The notes below the pieces were generated by a model that was not told the origin of the DNA, did not search any database, and worked only from the letters and a program-made list of their open reading frames with translations. A stretch of 64,000 nucleotides of DNA from ZC4RG17 sp036380875. Its GTDB lineage: Bacteria > Actinomycetota > Acidimicrobiia > Spongiisociales > ZC4RG35. The position numbers were made by a program, and so were the translations under genes. Below, one piece after another: positions 1-7,924 of this stretch. Within the stretch, counting starts at the first letter, position 1. Every line of letters begins with the position of its first letter. The stretch covers positions 62,001-126,000 of the forward strand of contig DASVDX010000001.1 in the NCBI GenBank assembly GCA_036380875.1, given 5' to 3'.

Positions 1-903
1 GTCGAGCACGTCTCGCATGCCGTCGCCCACCAGGTTGAAGCCCAGCGCCCAGAGGAAGACCATGAGCCCGGGGAAGGTCGACGCCCACCACTTGCCGGCG
101 GAGATGCCTGCCTGTCCGTCGGACACCAGGACTCCCCACTCCGCCAGTCCTGCCTCTGACAGGCCGATGAAGCTCAACGTGGCAGCGGTCAGGACGATCC
201 CGCCCATGTCCATCGTCGCCTGCACGATGACCGGCGTGATCGAGTTGGGGAGGACGTCCTTCAGGTAGATCTTCAGCTTCGAGTCCCCGATGACACGGGC
301 GGCGTCGACGTACTCGTTCTGCTTCACGTGGATGATCTGACCCCGGATGATCCGGGCGTACTTCACCCAGAAGACCACCGAAAGAGCGAAGATGATGTTC
401 CCGAACGAAGGGCCCAGGACGGCGGCGATGGCGAGGGCGAAGATGAGCTCGGGGATCGCCAGCAGGATGTCCACGGTCCGCATCAGGATCTCGTCGAGCT
501 TGCCGCCGATGAAGCCCGCCAGGCTCCCCACGATCGTGCCGACCGTGACCGTGATCCCCACCACGATCACGGACAGCTGCAGTGACGTCCGCGCTCCCCA
601 CAGCACGCCGTAGAAGACGTCGCCGCCGGTCGAGGTCGTGCCCAACGGATGCCCGGGAGTGCCCGGCGGGGCGTCGCGTGCTCCCCAATCGCGAGGCATC
701 TGATAGGGATCGGGGACGTTGGGCTCGGTGAGCACCGGGGCGAGGATCGCCAGTGACAGCAGCGCCACGATGATCAGGAGGCCCGCCAGCGTCGTCGGGT
801 TGCGGAGGACGCGGCGCGTGATCTCGGCGAACCGGCGCAGGCGGACGATCCACGGGCCTTCTACCCGGATGCGAGTCGTTTCAGGGATCGGGACGTCGAC
901 CAC
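1..903 (-). CDS. Dipeptide/oligopeptide-type ABC transporter permease (DppC-like), 3' end cut by the window edge
   Basis: Inner-membrane permease of a binding-protein-dependent importer. The frame stays open from a GTG at 903 to base 1 (301 codons). It carries the family layout: a cytoplasmic N-terminus, a first membrane segment (LLIIVALLSLAILAPVL), a periplasmic loop with a GTTSTGGDVF-type motif, then the transport domain with an EYVDAARVIG EAA-loop that contacts the ATPase. It ends at GDGMRDVLD, so only a few residues are missing. The GTG lies one base after the stop of the upstream permease, so the two are co-transcribed. The ATPase genes are presumably beyond the left edge. The substrate cannot be told from the permease; peptides are the family default. 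Confidence 0.88.
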   Translation of the reverse strand, partial: MVDVPIPETTRIRVEGPWIVRLRRFAEITRRVLRNPTTLAGLLIIVALLSLAILAPVLTEPNVPDPYQMPRDWGARDAPPGTPGHPLGTTSTGGDVFYGVLWGARTSLQLSVIVVGITVTVGTIVGSLAGFIGGKLDEILMRTVDILLAIPELIFALAIAAVLGPSFGNIIFALSVVFWVKYARIIRGQIIHVKQNEYVDAARVIGDSKLKIYLKDVLPNSITPVIVQATMDMGGIVLTAATLSFIGLSEAGLAEWGVLVSDGQAGISAGKWWASTFPGLMVFLWALGFNLVGDGMRDVLD

Positions 904-904
904 C

Positions 905-1918
905 TCAGGCTCCCAGCACCACTCGGCGGTCCAGGTAGGCGTACATGATGTCCACCACCAGGTTGACGGTCAGGAACAACACGCTCGTGAAGAGGACGTA
1001 GGCCATGATCGTGGCCTGGTCTCCCCGCAGGACGGCGTCGGCCATCCACCGGCCGAGACCCGGCCAGCGGAAGATGATCTCCACGACAACCGTGCCCTGG
1101 AGGAGGAAACCGAAGCCCAGGCCGATGACGGTGACCGTGGGGATGAGGGCGTTGCGTCGGGCGTGACGGCGGAGGACCAGGCGTTCCGGGAGGCCCTTGG
1201 CACGGGCGGCATCGACGTAGTCCTCGTTCAGTTCCTCCACGAGGGAGGAGCGCATCATCCGGGCGATGATCGCCGTGGCGCCGAAGCCCAGCGTCACCGA
1301 GGGCAGGATCAGGTGATGCAGGGCGTCGAGCAACGCTTTGAAGTTCCCGGCGAGGATGGCGTCGAGCGTGTAGATGTTCGTCGGATGGGGGATGCTCTCG
1401 AAGATCGTCGGGTCGGAGCGTCCCGTGGAGAACCAGCCGAGGTTCACCCAGAAGACGATCAAGAGCAAGATGGCGAACCAGAAGATCGGCATGCTGGCGC
1501 CGCTGATCGACAAGACCCTGGTCATGTGGTCGGGCCACCGATCGCGTCTGGCCCCCCCAAACGTGCCCAGTCCCACCCCCAAGGTGATGGCGACGATCGC
1601 GGCGAAGATCGCCAGTTCGAGAGTGGCGCCGATCCGATCGATCAGCGCCTCGGTGACCGGCTGAGCCGAGACACCCGACCAGCCCATGTCGCCCGTCAGC
1701 ACACCCCTCGCCCATGCGAAGTATTGGACCGGAAGCGGTTCGTTGAGCCCGTAGCGCTCCTCCAACTGCGCCACCTCTTCGGCGCTCATCTCGTGCTCGA
1801 GATAGATGCCGACCGGGTTGCCTCCGACCCGAGAGAGCACGAAGACGATGATCGACGTCCCGACGATGATCAGCGGGAAGATCATCAATCGGCGGATGAG
1901 GTACTCCCTTATCTGCAT
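905..1918 (-). CDS. Dipeptide/oligopeptide-type ABC transporter permease (DppB-like)
   Basis: 337-residue membrane permease, the usual partner of the DppC-like protein next to it. The N-terminus (MQIREYLIRRLMIFPLIIVG) forms the first membrane helix. It is followed by the family signature around GGNPVGIYLEHEMSAEE (periplasmic loop) and, near the middle, the EAA-type loop EDYVDAARAKGLPERLVL. About six membrane segments are visible. The length matches the family (about 310-340). It sits 65 bp downstream of the binding-protein gene and abuts the second permease, giving the standard order binding protein, permease B, permease C. Confidence 0.93.
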   Translation of the reverse strand: MQIREYLIRRLMIFPLIIVGTSIIVFVLSRVGGNPVGIYLEHEMSAEEVAQLEERYGLNEPLPVQYFAWARGVLTGDMGWSGVSAQPVTEALIDRIGATLELAIFAAIVAITLGVGLGTFGGARRDRWPDHMTRVLSISGASMPIFWFAILLLIVFWVNLGWFSTGRSDPTIFESIPHPTNIYTLDAILAGNFKALLDALHHLILPSVTLGFGATAIIARMMRSSLVEELNEDYVDAARAKGLPERLVLRRHARRNALIPTVTVIGLGFGFLLQGTVVVEIIFRWPGLGRWMADAVLRGDQATIMAYVLFTSVLFLTVNLVVDIMYAYLDRRVVLGA

Positions 1919-1983
1919 TCAGCTCCCTGCAGAGACGGTAACGGAGTGGGCGCGACGAGGCCCGCCCACTCCTGATCCTCCCG

Positions 1984-3756
1984 CTACTTGTCGAAGTACT
2001 GGAACTTCAAGCTGGGCCGCGGCCACAGCGGGTTCATCTGGAAGTTCTGCACCCAGCTCCGGTGAGCCATCAGCGCCCGCTCGTTGCCGGGAATCAGCCA
2101 CACCGGATCCTGGTAGAGGATGTGGGCGAGCTCCTGATAGATCTCCACCCGGCGATCCTGGTCCAGCTCCACCGCCGCCTCGTCGACCAGCGACGCGATC
2201 CGGTCGGGATCCGCATAGGCGTTGCGGAAGCCGTGGACCGAACCCCACTCCCCGTCGGGGTGGATGTAGGCGTCGAACAGCGCCGCCGGGTCGGCGAACG
2301 GGTCGGCGTTCTTGATCCACGCCGCGTACGGGAACGGGTCCTCGGCATGGGCGGCGTCGAACTGGGCCTCGACCACGGCCAGCACCCGGATGTGGAAGTT
2401 GGGATTGAGCTCGGCCATGGAGTCCGCCAGGACGAGGCCGGCGATCTCGAAGATGCCGCCCTCTTCGGCCAGCACCGTCATCGTGAAGCCCTCGTCCCAG
2501 TACCCGGCCTCGCGGAACGCCTCTTCGGCAGCGGCGAGGTCCCGTTCGAACCGCGGGAGCGAATCGTCGTAGCCGAGCATCCCCTGCGGCAGATAGTGGG
2601 GGATGGGCGCACCCAGTCCCGCCATCGCCCCTTCGACGAATGCTTCGTAGTCGAACGCCAGGTTGAAGCCGCGGCGGACATTGACGTCGTGGAAGAAGTC
2701 GAGCGGGATCGTGTCCTCGGGCGGCAGCCCTCCCTCGGGGATGTTCATGTTCATCCCCATGTGCACCGGCTCCAGCAGGAAGTCGCCCGAGTAGATCTCG
2801 ACTCCTTCGGCCCCTTCCAGGTCGGTGATGAACGTCGGATCCGTTTCGATCGAGTCGTAGTCGCCGGCCTGGAGGCCGAGGGCGCGGACATCCGAATCTG
2901 CCACCTGGTCGATGCGGACGTCGAGCTTGGCCGGCTCGCCCCAGTAGTCCTCGAACACCTCGAGTTGGATGTTCTCGCCGCGGTTCCATGCGACGAGCCG
3001 GTACGGACCGGTCCCGACCATGTTCGAGGACATGAACTGGTTGGGTTGCCCGGCGGTCACGCCGCCGTTCTCTTCGACCGCTTGCTGGCTCACGATGGAG
3101 GCGACCGCCGACGTCACCACCGAGCTCAGGAATGCGGCGTTGCGTTCTTCCAGGTGGACGATGAAGTTGTTCCCGTCGACCTCGGTCGATTCGATCTGGT
3201 CGGCGAGGAAGCTGGCGTTGCTCTCCGGGAGGTCCATCTCGAGGACCCGGTCCCAGGAGAACTTCACGACGTCCGCGGTCAACTCGCTCCCGTCGTGGAA
3301 GACGACGCCTTCGCGAATCGGGAACGTGTAGGTGAGCCCGTCTTCGGAGATCAGTCCGTTTTCGACGGACGGGACCTCCGTCGACAGACCCGGGATCAGC
3401 TCGGGGCCGCCCGGTCCGATCTCGACCAGGCGCTCGTACACCTGGAGGATGATCGTTTCACCGGCTTCGCCGGCCGCCACCTGGGCCGGGTCGAGGCTCA
3501 AGGGCTCGTCATCGGCGGCATGCACGTACAGGCCCGGATTCTTCACCTCGCCGCCCGAGGTGTCACCCGGGGTGTCGTCGGGTGCGTCCGTGGTCGCCGG
3601 TTCTTCGGTGTCGTCGGGGGCGGTGGTCGCCGCCGTGTCGCCCCCCGTGTCGCCGGTGGTGGACGTGGTGCTCCCCGTGCAGGCGGCGATGATCACCACC
3701 AGGAGAGTGAACACCCCCCAGAACCCCAGGCTCGATCGTCGATCGGATCGTCCCAT
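1984..3756 (-). CDS. ABC transporter substrate-binding lipoprotein, family 5 (DppA/OppA type)
   Basis: Extracytoplasmic solute receptor of the importer encoded downstream. A lipobox (VVIIAAC) follows a basic, hydrophobic signal peptide. Then comes a low-complexity Thr/Asp/Gly linker of about 45 residues, and then a bac_5 solute-binding fold of about 500 residues with the typical LSLDPAQ start and the VVFHDGSELTADVVKFSWDR motif. Two ATGs are in frame (3762 and 3756). The AGAGGAGG ribosome site directly abuts the first and is 6 nt from the second, so 3756 is preferred. Peptides are the usual ligand for this family, but nickel, opines and other small molecules also occur, so the ligand is unknown. 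Confidence 0.92.
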   Translation of the reverse strand: MGRSDRRSSLGFWGVFTLLVVIIAACTGSTTSTTGDTGGDTAATTAPDDTEEPATTDAPDDTPGDTSGGEVKNPGLYVHAADDEPLSLDPAQVAAGEAGETIILQVYERLVEIGPGGPELIPGLSTEVPSVENGLISEDGLTYTFPIREGVVFHDGSELTADVVKFSWDRVLEMDLPESNASFLADQIESTEVDGNNFIVHLEERNAAFLSSVVTSAVASIVSQQAVEENGGVTAGQPNQFMSSNMVGTGPYRLVAWNRGENIQLEVFEDYWGEPAKLDVRIDQVADSDVRALGLQAGDYDSIETDPTFITDLEGAEGVEIYSGDFLLEPVHMGMNMNIPEGGLPPEDTIPLDFFHDVNVRRGFNLAFDYEAFVEGAMAGLGAPIPHYLPQGMLGYDDSLPRFERDLAAAEEAFREAGYWDEGFTMTVLAEEGGIFEIAGLVLADSMAELNPNFHIRVLAVVEAQFDAAHAEDPFPYAAWIKNADPFADPAALFDAYIHPDGEWGSVHGFRNAYADPDRIASLVDEAAVELDQDRRVEIYQELAHILYQDPVWLIPGNERALMAHRSWVQNFQMNPLWPRPSLKFQYFDK

Positions 3757-3776
3757 CCTCATCCTCCTCTGGGATC

Positions 3777-3796
3777 GTCAGCAATCGATTGCTGAC
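3777..3796. promoter_or_regulatory. 20-bp perfect palindrome, probable operator of the ABC transporter operon
   Basis: GTCAGCAATCGATTGCTGAC is self-complementary over all 20 bases. It lies between the likely promoter and the ribosome-binding site of the substrate-binding gene, where a repressor would block transcription or early elongation. No regulator gene is adjacent. Confidence 0.55.
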
Positions 3797-3801
3797 CGAT
3801 G

Positions 3802-3837
3802 TTGCACGATATAGGACCTGTACGCCGGACGCAACAA
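3802..3837 (-). promoter_or_regulatory. Probable promoter of the ABC operon with a TTGCACGA half-site over the -10
   Basis: Read on the minus strand: -35 TTGTTG (3837-3832), 18-bp spacer, -10 TATATC (3813-3808). The TCGTGCAA half-site (3809-3802) overlaps the -10. The same 8-mer forms both arms of the palindrome at 5017-5036 and recurs at 10596-10603. The promoter elements are weak matches. Confidence 0.4.
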
Positions 3838-3844
3838 GTTTGGT

Positions 3845-4999
3845 TCAGGAGGGTTTCGGGATCCGCTCCAAACCGTGGGGAAGTGTGTGGAGGCTCTGCC
3901 AACCACTCCCGGTGACGATCCCCAGTTCACCCACCTGCACGCCGGCCCGTTCGTCGGGTGTGATCACGTTCGGCTGGACGACGAGGGCCATGCCCTCGGC
4001 CAGTGTCATGTCGGGGATGGGGCGGTGGGCGCGACTGGCGCTCCCCAGTACGGGCGGCAGGTAGCCGCCCCCGTAGCCGTGGACGAGGTCGTCGTAGATC
4101 GTGAAGCCGCGCTCCTCGATGACCGCCGACGCTTCGACCAGGTCCCGGGCGTGGGCCCCGGGTCGGATGGCGCTCGTGATCGTCGTGAACGCCGCCTCTG
4201 CCGTGTCGTGCAATTCCACGAAGAGGGGCTCGGGGTCGGCGTCGACGGTGAACGTCCGCAGCACCTGACCGGCGTAACCCCAGTAGTTGGCGCTCACCTC
4301 GCAGAACAGGATGTCCCCGGAGCGGATGCGGCGGTCCGAGAGGAACTGGGCCGGGACGCACATCGTCGGGTCCTCCATCGACGTGACCGCGAAGTAGTGG
4401 ATGTGGTTCGTGGCCCCCTCCGCCAGGTAGGCCGACTCCGCCAGCGCAGCGAGGGCGCGCTCGTCCATGCCCGGCTCGATCCCGGTGGCGACGGCGGTCA
4501 CGGCAGCATCGGACAGGCGGGCGGCATGGCGCAGGCGTTCGATCTCCTCGTCGGACTTGATCAGCCGCAACGACGTGTACTCGGCGTCGAGTCCCACCAC
4601 CGAGCGGCCCTCGGCCAGGCCCGCATGGGCTTTCCATCCGAGCGGGCCGATCACTCCCAGCCGTCGATTGTTTCGCTCGACGAGCAGTTGAGCCACCGCT
4701 TCGATGGTCGACACCCCACCCCAACGGACGTCGGCGCCCGTGGCGATGCGGCGAGCGTTGGGAAGGTGGTTGTAGTGCTGGACGAGCAGGACGTCCGTCT
4801 CGCCGGGGCGGAACAGGAGGGCGGCCTCCTGCGTGACCGGCCACTCCGAGATCCACTGGACCGCGGTGCCGGTCCGGTTGTGCCCGTACAAGAGCAGATC
4901 GTCGACGCCGGCTCGCTCCATCACTTCGGCTAGGGCTCGCCGGCGACGGTCCAACTCGGTGGGAGAGAAGCGGGGAAAATCACCTGTGGGCGCGCTCAT
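3845..4999 (-). CDS. M24-family 'pita-bread' protein (creatinase/aminopeptidase P fold) lacking most metal ligands
   Basis: 384 residues: a creatinase-type N-terminal domain (about 15-145) and an M24 fold (about 155-370). Aligned by eye to canonical M24 peptidases, the five metal positions read E234 (for Asp), Q245 (for Asp), H307 (kept), Q342 (for Glu) and G357 (for Glu). A dinuclear metallopeptidase site is therefore not supported. Creatinase is the known metal-free member of the fold and cleaves a C-N bond in creatine, so a non-peptidase hydrolase is as likely as an Xaa-Pro peptidase. The ATG at 4999 is chosen because upstream frame extension runs into the divergent gene. It sits beside a peptide-type importer and shares a palindromic intergenic region with the TauE operon. 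Confidence 0.85.
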   Translation of the reverse strand: MSAPTGDFPRFSPTELDRRRRALAEVMERAGVDDLLLYGHNRTGTAVQWISEWPVTQEAALLFRPGETDVLLVQHYNHLPNARRIATGADVRWGGVSTIEAVAQLLVERNNRRLGVIGPLGWKAHAGLAEGRSVVGLDAEYTSLRLIKSDEEIERLRHAARLSDAAVTAVATGIEPGMDERALAALAESAYLAEGATNHIHYFAVTSMEDPTMCVPAQFLSDRRIRSGDILFCEVSANYWGYAGQVLRTFTVDADPEPLFVELHDTAEAAFTTITSAIRPGAHARDLVEASAVIEERGFTIYDDLVHGYGGGYLPPVLGSASRAHRPIPDMTLAEGMALVVQPNVITPDERAGVQVGELGIVTGSGWQSLHTLPHGLERIPKPS

Positions 5000-5016
5000 A
5001 GGACTCCGAAATCGCC

Positions 5017-5036
5017 TTGCACGAACGATCGTGCAA
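5017..5036. promoter_or_regulatory. Palindromic operator TTGCACGA-N4-TCGTGCAA between divergent genes
   Basis: TTGCACGAACGATCGTGCAA has two perfect 8-bp inverted arms with a 4-bp spacer. It lies in the 51-bp gap between the divergent M24 and TauE genes, so one regulator could control both directions. Single arms also lie at the promoters of the ABC operon (3802-3809) and the CocE gene (10596-10603). Confidence 0.6.
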
Positions 5037-5050
5037 ACATAGCCCGCCGC

Positions 5051-5860
5051 ATGGCACCCTCGCCGAACAACTCGGGTAGTACCCGCCCATCGAGTCTGTG
5101 GTCGTTGCTCCTCGTCGGGGTGCTCGCCGGTCTGTTCAGCGGTGTGCTGGGCGTCGGCGGCGGGATTGTCATGGTGCCGCTGATGGTCGGCATGCTGCGC
5201 TTCGATCAGCACCGGGCCCACGCCACCTCCCTGGCCGCCATCGTGCTCATCGCGATCTCCGGCGTCGGGCGGTTCGCCTTCGACGGCGAAGTCGATTGGG
5301 CGGTGGGTCTGGCGTTGGGGGTCGGCGGGGTAGTGGGCTCGACTCTCGGCGCCCACTGGATGAACCGGCTCTCGCCCACTGCTCTCCGAGCCGTTTTCGG
5401 AGCGATCATCGTGCTGGCCGGTGTCCGCATGATCTTCTCGGGCGACCCCGGCCTGGGGCAGCAACCGGATCCGGTCGTCGGCGCGATCATCGGCGTGTTG
5501 ATCGGGCTCGTCGCAGGCGTCGCTTCGGGTCTAGCCGGGATCGGCGGTGGCGTGGTCATGGTCCCGGCGATGGTCTTCCTCCTCGGCCTGCCTCAGCACG
5601 CCGCCGAAGGGACTTCGCTCCTCGCCATCCTCTTCACCTCGGTCGCAGGCACTCGCGTCAACTTGAAGAACGAGCGGGTCGATCTGAAGGAGGCGGCGAT
5701 CATCGGCGCGGCCGGCATCCTCTCTGCCCAACTAGGCGCGGCGATCGCATTGGCGATGTCGGCTCCGAGGCTGTCCCAGCTCTTCGGGGCGTTCGTGATC
5801 CTGGTCGGGATTCGTATGCTCGCTTCGGTGTACCGGGCGCGCCGCACTTCGGGGAGTTGA
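5051..5860 (+). CDS. TauE/SafE-family membrane permease
   Basis: 269-residue polytopic membrane protein with about eight helices. It shows the two related halves of this family: residues near 20-50 (GLFSGVLGVGGGIVMVPLM) and near 155-185 (GVASGLAGIGGGVVMVPAM) repeat the same Gly-rich signature. Family members export or import sulfite, sulfoacetate and other small organic anions. It is the first gene of a tight five-gene run (gap of 1 bp to the next) and is divergent from the M24 gene. No strong ribosome site precedes the ATG. The substrate is unknown; the neighbours suggest an anion linked to the catabolic genes behind it. Confidence 0.88.
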   Translation: MAPSPNNSGSTRPSSLWSLLLVGVLAGLFSGVLGVGGGIVMVPLMVGMLRFDQHRAHATSLAAIVLIAISGVGRFAFDGEVDWAVGLALGVGGVVGSTLGAHWMNRLSPTALRAVFGAIIVLAGVRMIFSGDPGLGQQPDPVVGAIIGVLIGLVAGVASGLAGIGGGVVMVPAMVFLLGLPQHAAEGTSLLAILFTSVAGTRVNLKNERVDLKEAAIIGAAGILSAQLGAAIALAMSAPRLSQLFGAFVILVGIRMLASVYRARRTSGS

Positions 5861-5861
5861 G

Positions 5862-6719
5862 ATGCGGCTGGTCACTTTCCGGCTGGGAGGCGAGAGTCGA
5901 GTCGGTGTCGTCGTCGGCGACGAAGTGGCCGACATCGGCGCCGTCGATCCGCGGATCGCCGAAATGGTGGACCTGATCGCCGCCGGCTCGGACCGACTGG
6001 CCGAGCTGGCGGCGTCCGCAGCGCCGGTGGCGAGCCTCGACGACGTCCAACTCCTCGCTCCTGTCCGGCCCAAGAAGAACGTCTTCGCCGTGGGCCGCAA
6101 CTACCTGGAGCACGTGCGGGAGGTGCCCGGGCCCGACTCGGCCACCCGGCCCCCTCCCGAGAACCCGATCATCTTCACGAAGCCTCCCACCTCGATCATC
6201 GGCCCGGGTGAGGCGATCGTCACGGCCAACGACCCGTCCGGGACGACCGACTACGAGGGTGAGCTCGCCGTGGTGATCGGCAGGCCCGGGAAGCGGATTC
6301 CGGCACCGCAGGCGTGGGACCACGTCTTCGGGTACACGATCCTCAACGACGTCACCGCCCGGGCGCTCCAGAGGAAGCACGTTCAGTGGGTGATCGGGAA
6401 GGGCCCGGACACGTTCTGTCCGATGGGGCCGTGGATCGTCACCGTCGACGCGTTGCCCGACGTCACCCGATCCGAGGTGCGGACGGAGGTCAACGGAGAG
6501 TTGCGCCAGAGGGGAAGCGTCGCCGACCTGATCTTCGACATTCCCACCCTGATCGCCACCCTGTCGCGAGTGATGACGCTCGAGCCGGGTGACGTGATTG
6601 CCACCGGCACACCTTCGGGGGTGGGCGCCGGGTTCGACCCGCCCCGCTACTTGTGGCCCGGTGACGTGGTGTCCGTGTCGGTCGACGGCATCGGGACCCT
6701 GACCAATCCCGTGATCTGA
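5862..6719 (+). CDS. Fumarylacetoacetate hydrolase (FAH) family protein
   Basis: 285 residues. The N-terminal part (1-65) is a small lid region. The C-terminal FAH fold starts at KKNVFAVGRNYLEH (71-84). Acidic metal ligands are visible as E132 and E134 (DYEGELAVVIG) and D163 (GYTILNDVTARALQ), followed by FCPMGPWIV and the GDVIATGTPSGVGAG loop. Family members hydrolyse, decarboxylate or isomerise beta-diketo acids such as 5-oxopent-3-ene-1,2,5-tricarboxylate, acylpyruvates and 2,4-diketo-3-deoxy sugars. The exact substrate is not readable here. It is the second gene of the TauE operon, so it probably acts late in breakdown of a transported compound. Confidence 0.9.
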   Translation: MRLVTFRLGGESRVGVVVGDEVADIGAVDPRIAEMVDLIAAGSDRLAELAASAAPVASLDDVQLLAPVRPKKNVFAVGRNYLEHVREVPGPDSATRPPPENPIIFTKPPTSIIGPGEAIVTANDPSGTTDYEGELAVVIGRPGKRIPAPQAWDHVFGYTILNDVTARALQRKHVQWVIGKGPDTFCPMGPWIVTVDALPDVTRSEVRTEVNGELRQRGSVADLIFDIPTLIATLSRVMTLEPGDVIATGTPSGVGAGFDPPRYLWPGDVVSVSVDGIGTLTNPVI

Positions 6720-6731
6720 GAGGAGGGCGGC

Positions 6732-7064
6732 GTGGACTATTTCCATCTCGTCGAAGAGCAGGAGTTCGACCCCGAGCGGCATGTCGAGAAGATCCTCGCC
6801 GCTCATCCCGACGGCGATGTTTCGGTCGCCTGCTGGGAACCCGGCCAGGTCAGCCCCGACCACGCCCACCCGGAGGCGACCGAGATCTATTTCTGCTTCA
6901 GCGGTGGCGGCACGATGCGCACCGACGACACCGAGGTAGCGGTGACGCCGGGTTCGTTCGTAGTGCATCCCCGCGGTGAGTTCCACCAGTACGTGAACGG
7001 CGACCAGCGCACACTCCTGTTCCGGGTCCGGTACGGAGACGACATGCGCATGGTCGAGAGATAG
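6732..7064 (+). CDS. Small cupin-fold protein
   Basis: 110 residues starting at GTG 6732, behind a GAGGAGGG ribosome site. A single cupin barrel is visible. Motif 1, with metal-ligand spacing, is in PDHAHPEATEIYFCFSGGG (about 45-63); motif 2 is in PGSFVVHPRGEFHQYVN (about 80-96). The two His of motif 1, the Glu and the His of motif 2 make metal binding likely. It lies 12 bp after the FAH gene and 11 bp before the LLM gene, clearly in the same operon. It could be an isomerase, dioxygenase or ligand sensor; nothing here decides. Confidence 0.85.
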   Translation: MDYFHLVEEQEFDPERHVEKILAAHPDGDVSVACWEPGQVSPDHAHPEATEIYFCFSGGGTMRTDDTEVAVTPGSFVVHPRGEFHQYVNGDQRTLLFRVRYGDDMRMVER

Positions 7065-7075
7065 GAGGAGGGCTC

Positions 7076-7924
7076 GTGGGACGTTTTGCGGTCAAGACCG
7101 CCACCCATCACATCACGTGGGAGAAGATGCTCGAGCTGTGGACGGCCGCCGACCGGTTCGAGGTCTTCGAGTCGGCCTGGAACTTCGACCATTTCTATCC
7201 GATCCGCGGCGACACCAACGGTCCCTGCCTCGAGGCGTGGGTGACGTTGTCGGCGCTCGCCCAGGCCACGGAGCGGATCCGGGTGGGGACGATGGTCAAC
7301 GGGATGCACTTCCGGCACCCGGCGGTCACCGCTTCGATGGCCGCATCACTCGACATCGTCTCCGGGGGCAGGCTCGAGCTCGGGCTGGGGGCCGGCTGGT
7401 ACGAGCTCGAGGCGGACGCCTACGGAATCGATCTCGGCACCGTCGACGAGCGGATGACCCGCTTCGAGGAGGGCACCGAGGTGATCCATCGGCTGCTCAC
7501 CCAGGAGCACACGGACTTCGAGGGCCGGTTCTTCCGGCTCACCAATGCCCGCAACGAACCGAAACCCGTGCAGTCTCCGCGTCCGCCGATCGTGATCGGC
7601 GGGAGAGGGGAGAAGCGCACGCTGCGCGTGGTGGCTCAGTACGCCTCGATGTGGGACGCGCTGTTCGTGGAAGAGGAGAAAGACGAGTGGCTCCGATTGC
7701 GGGAGGTGATGTGGCGCCATTGTGAAGACGTCGGACGTGACCCGTCGGAGGTGAGCTGCTCGAGCCACCTCAGCCTCCCCGCCGATCCGGATCCCGCCGA
7801 GGTCGCCGACCGGGCGGCGAGGATGTTCGAAGCGGGCATCGACGTGGTGATCTTGAGTCTGTCTCCCGCCCACACGGCGGACACCGTGGCGCGGCTGGCG
7901 GAAGGACTGGCTGGGCTGAAGTGA
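7076..7924 (+). CDS. LLM-class flavin/F420-dependent oxidoreductase
   Basis: 282-residue TIM-barrel oxidoreductase of the luciferase-like family. It starts at GTG 7076 after a GGAGGAG site. Typical segments are the N-terminal strand with FESAWNFDHF, the GTMVNGMHFRHPAVTASMAASLDIVSGGRLELGLGAGW stretch and the PPIVIGGRGEKRTLRVVAQYA loop. In actinobacteria such proteins usually use F420, and some use FMN. Substrate classes range from alkanesulfonates to nitro-aromatics and amines. It overlaps the next gene by 4 bp. Together with TauE and FAH neighbours this fits oxidative attack on a small organic (possibly sulfur- or nitrogen-containing) molecule, which is inference only. Confidence 0.9.
   Translation: MGRFAVKTATHHITWEKMLELWTAADRFEVFESAWNFDHFYPIRGDTNGPCLEAWVTLSALAQATERIRVGTMVNGMHFRHPAVTASMAASLDIVSGGRLELGLGAGWYELEADAYGIDLGTVDERMTRFEEGTEVIHRLLTQEHTDFEGRFFRLTNARNEPKPVQSPRPPIVIGGRGEKRTLRVVAQYASMWDALFVEEEKDEWLRLREVMWRHCEDVGRDPSEVSCSSHLSLPADPDPAEVADRAARMFEAGIDVVILSLSPAHTADTVARLAEGLAGLK

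Noticed and set aside
3781..3792. Replication-origin-like or dif-type site at the GCAATCGATTGC palindrome
   Set aside because: It is part of a longer operator-like palindrome between promoter and ribosome site; no DnaA-box cluster or dif consensus accompanies it.
2062..3795. A 577-codon plus-strand frame opposite the substrate-binding lipoprotein
   Set aside because: The minus strand has a lipobox, a full solute-binding fold and a ribosome site.
4206..4213. A further TCGTGCAA copy inside the M24 gene counted as an operator
   Set aside because: It lies in the middle of coding sequence with no promoter nearby; one such chance copy is expected in a window of this size.
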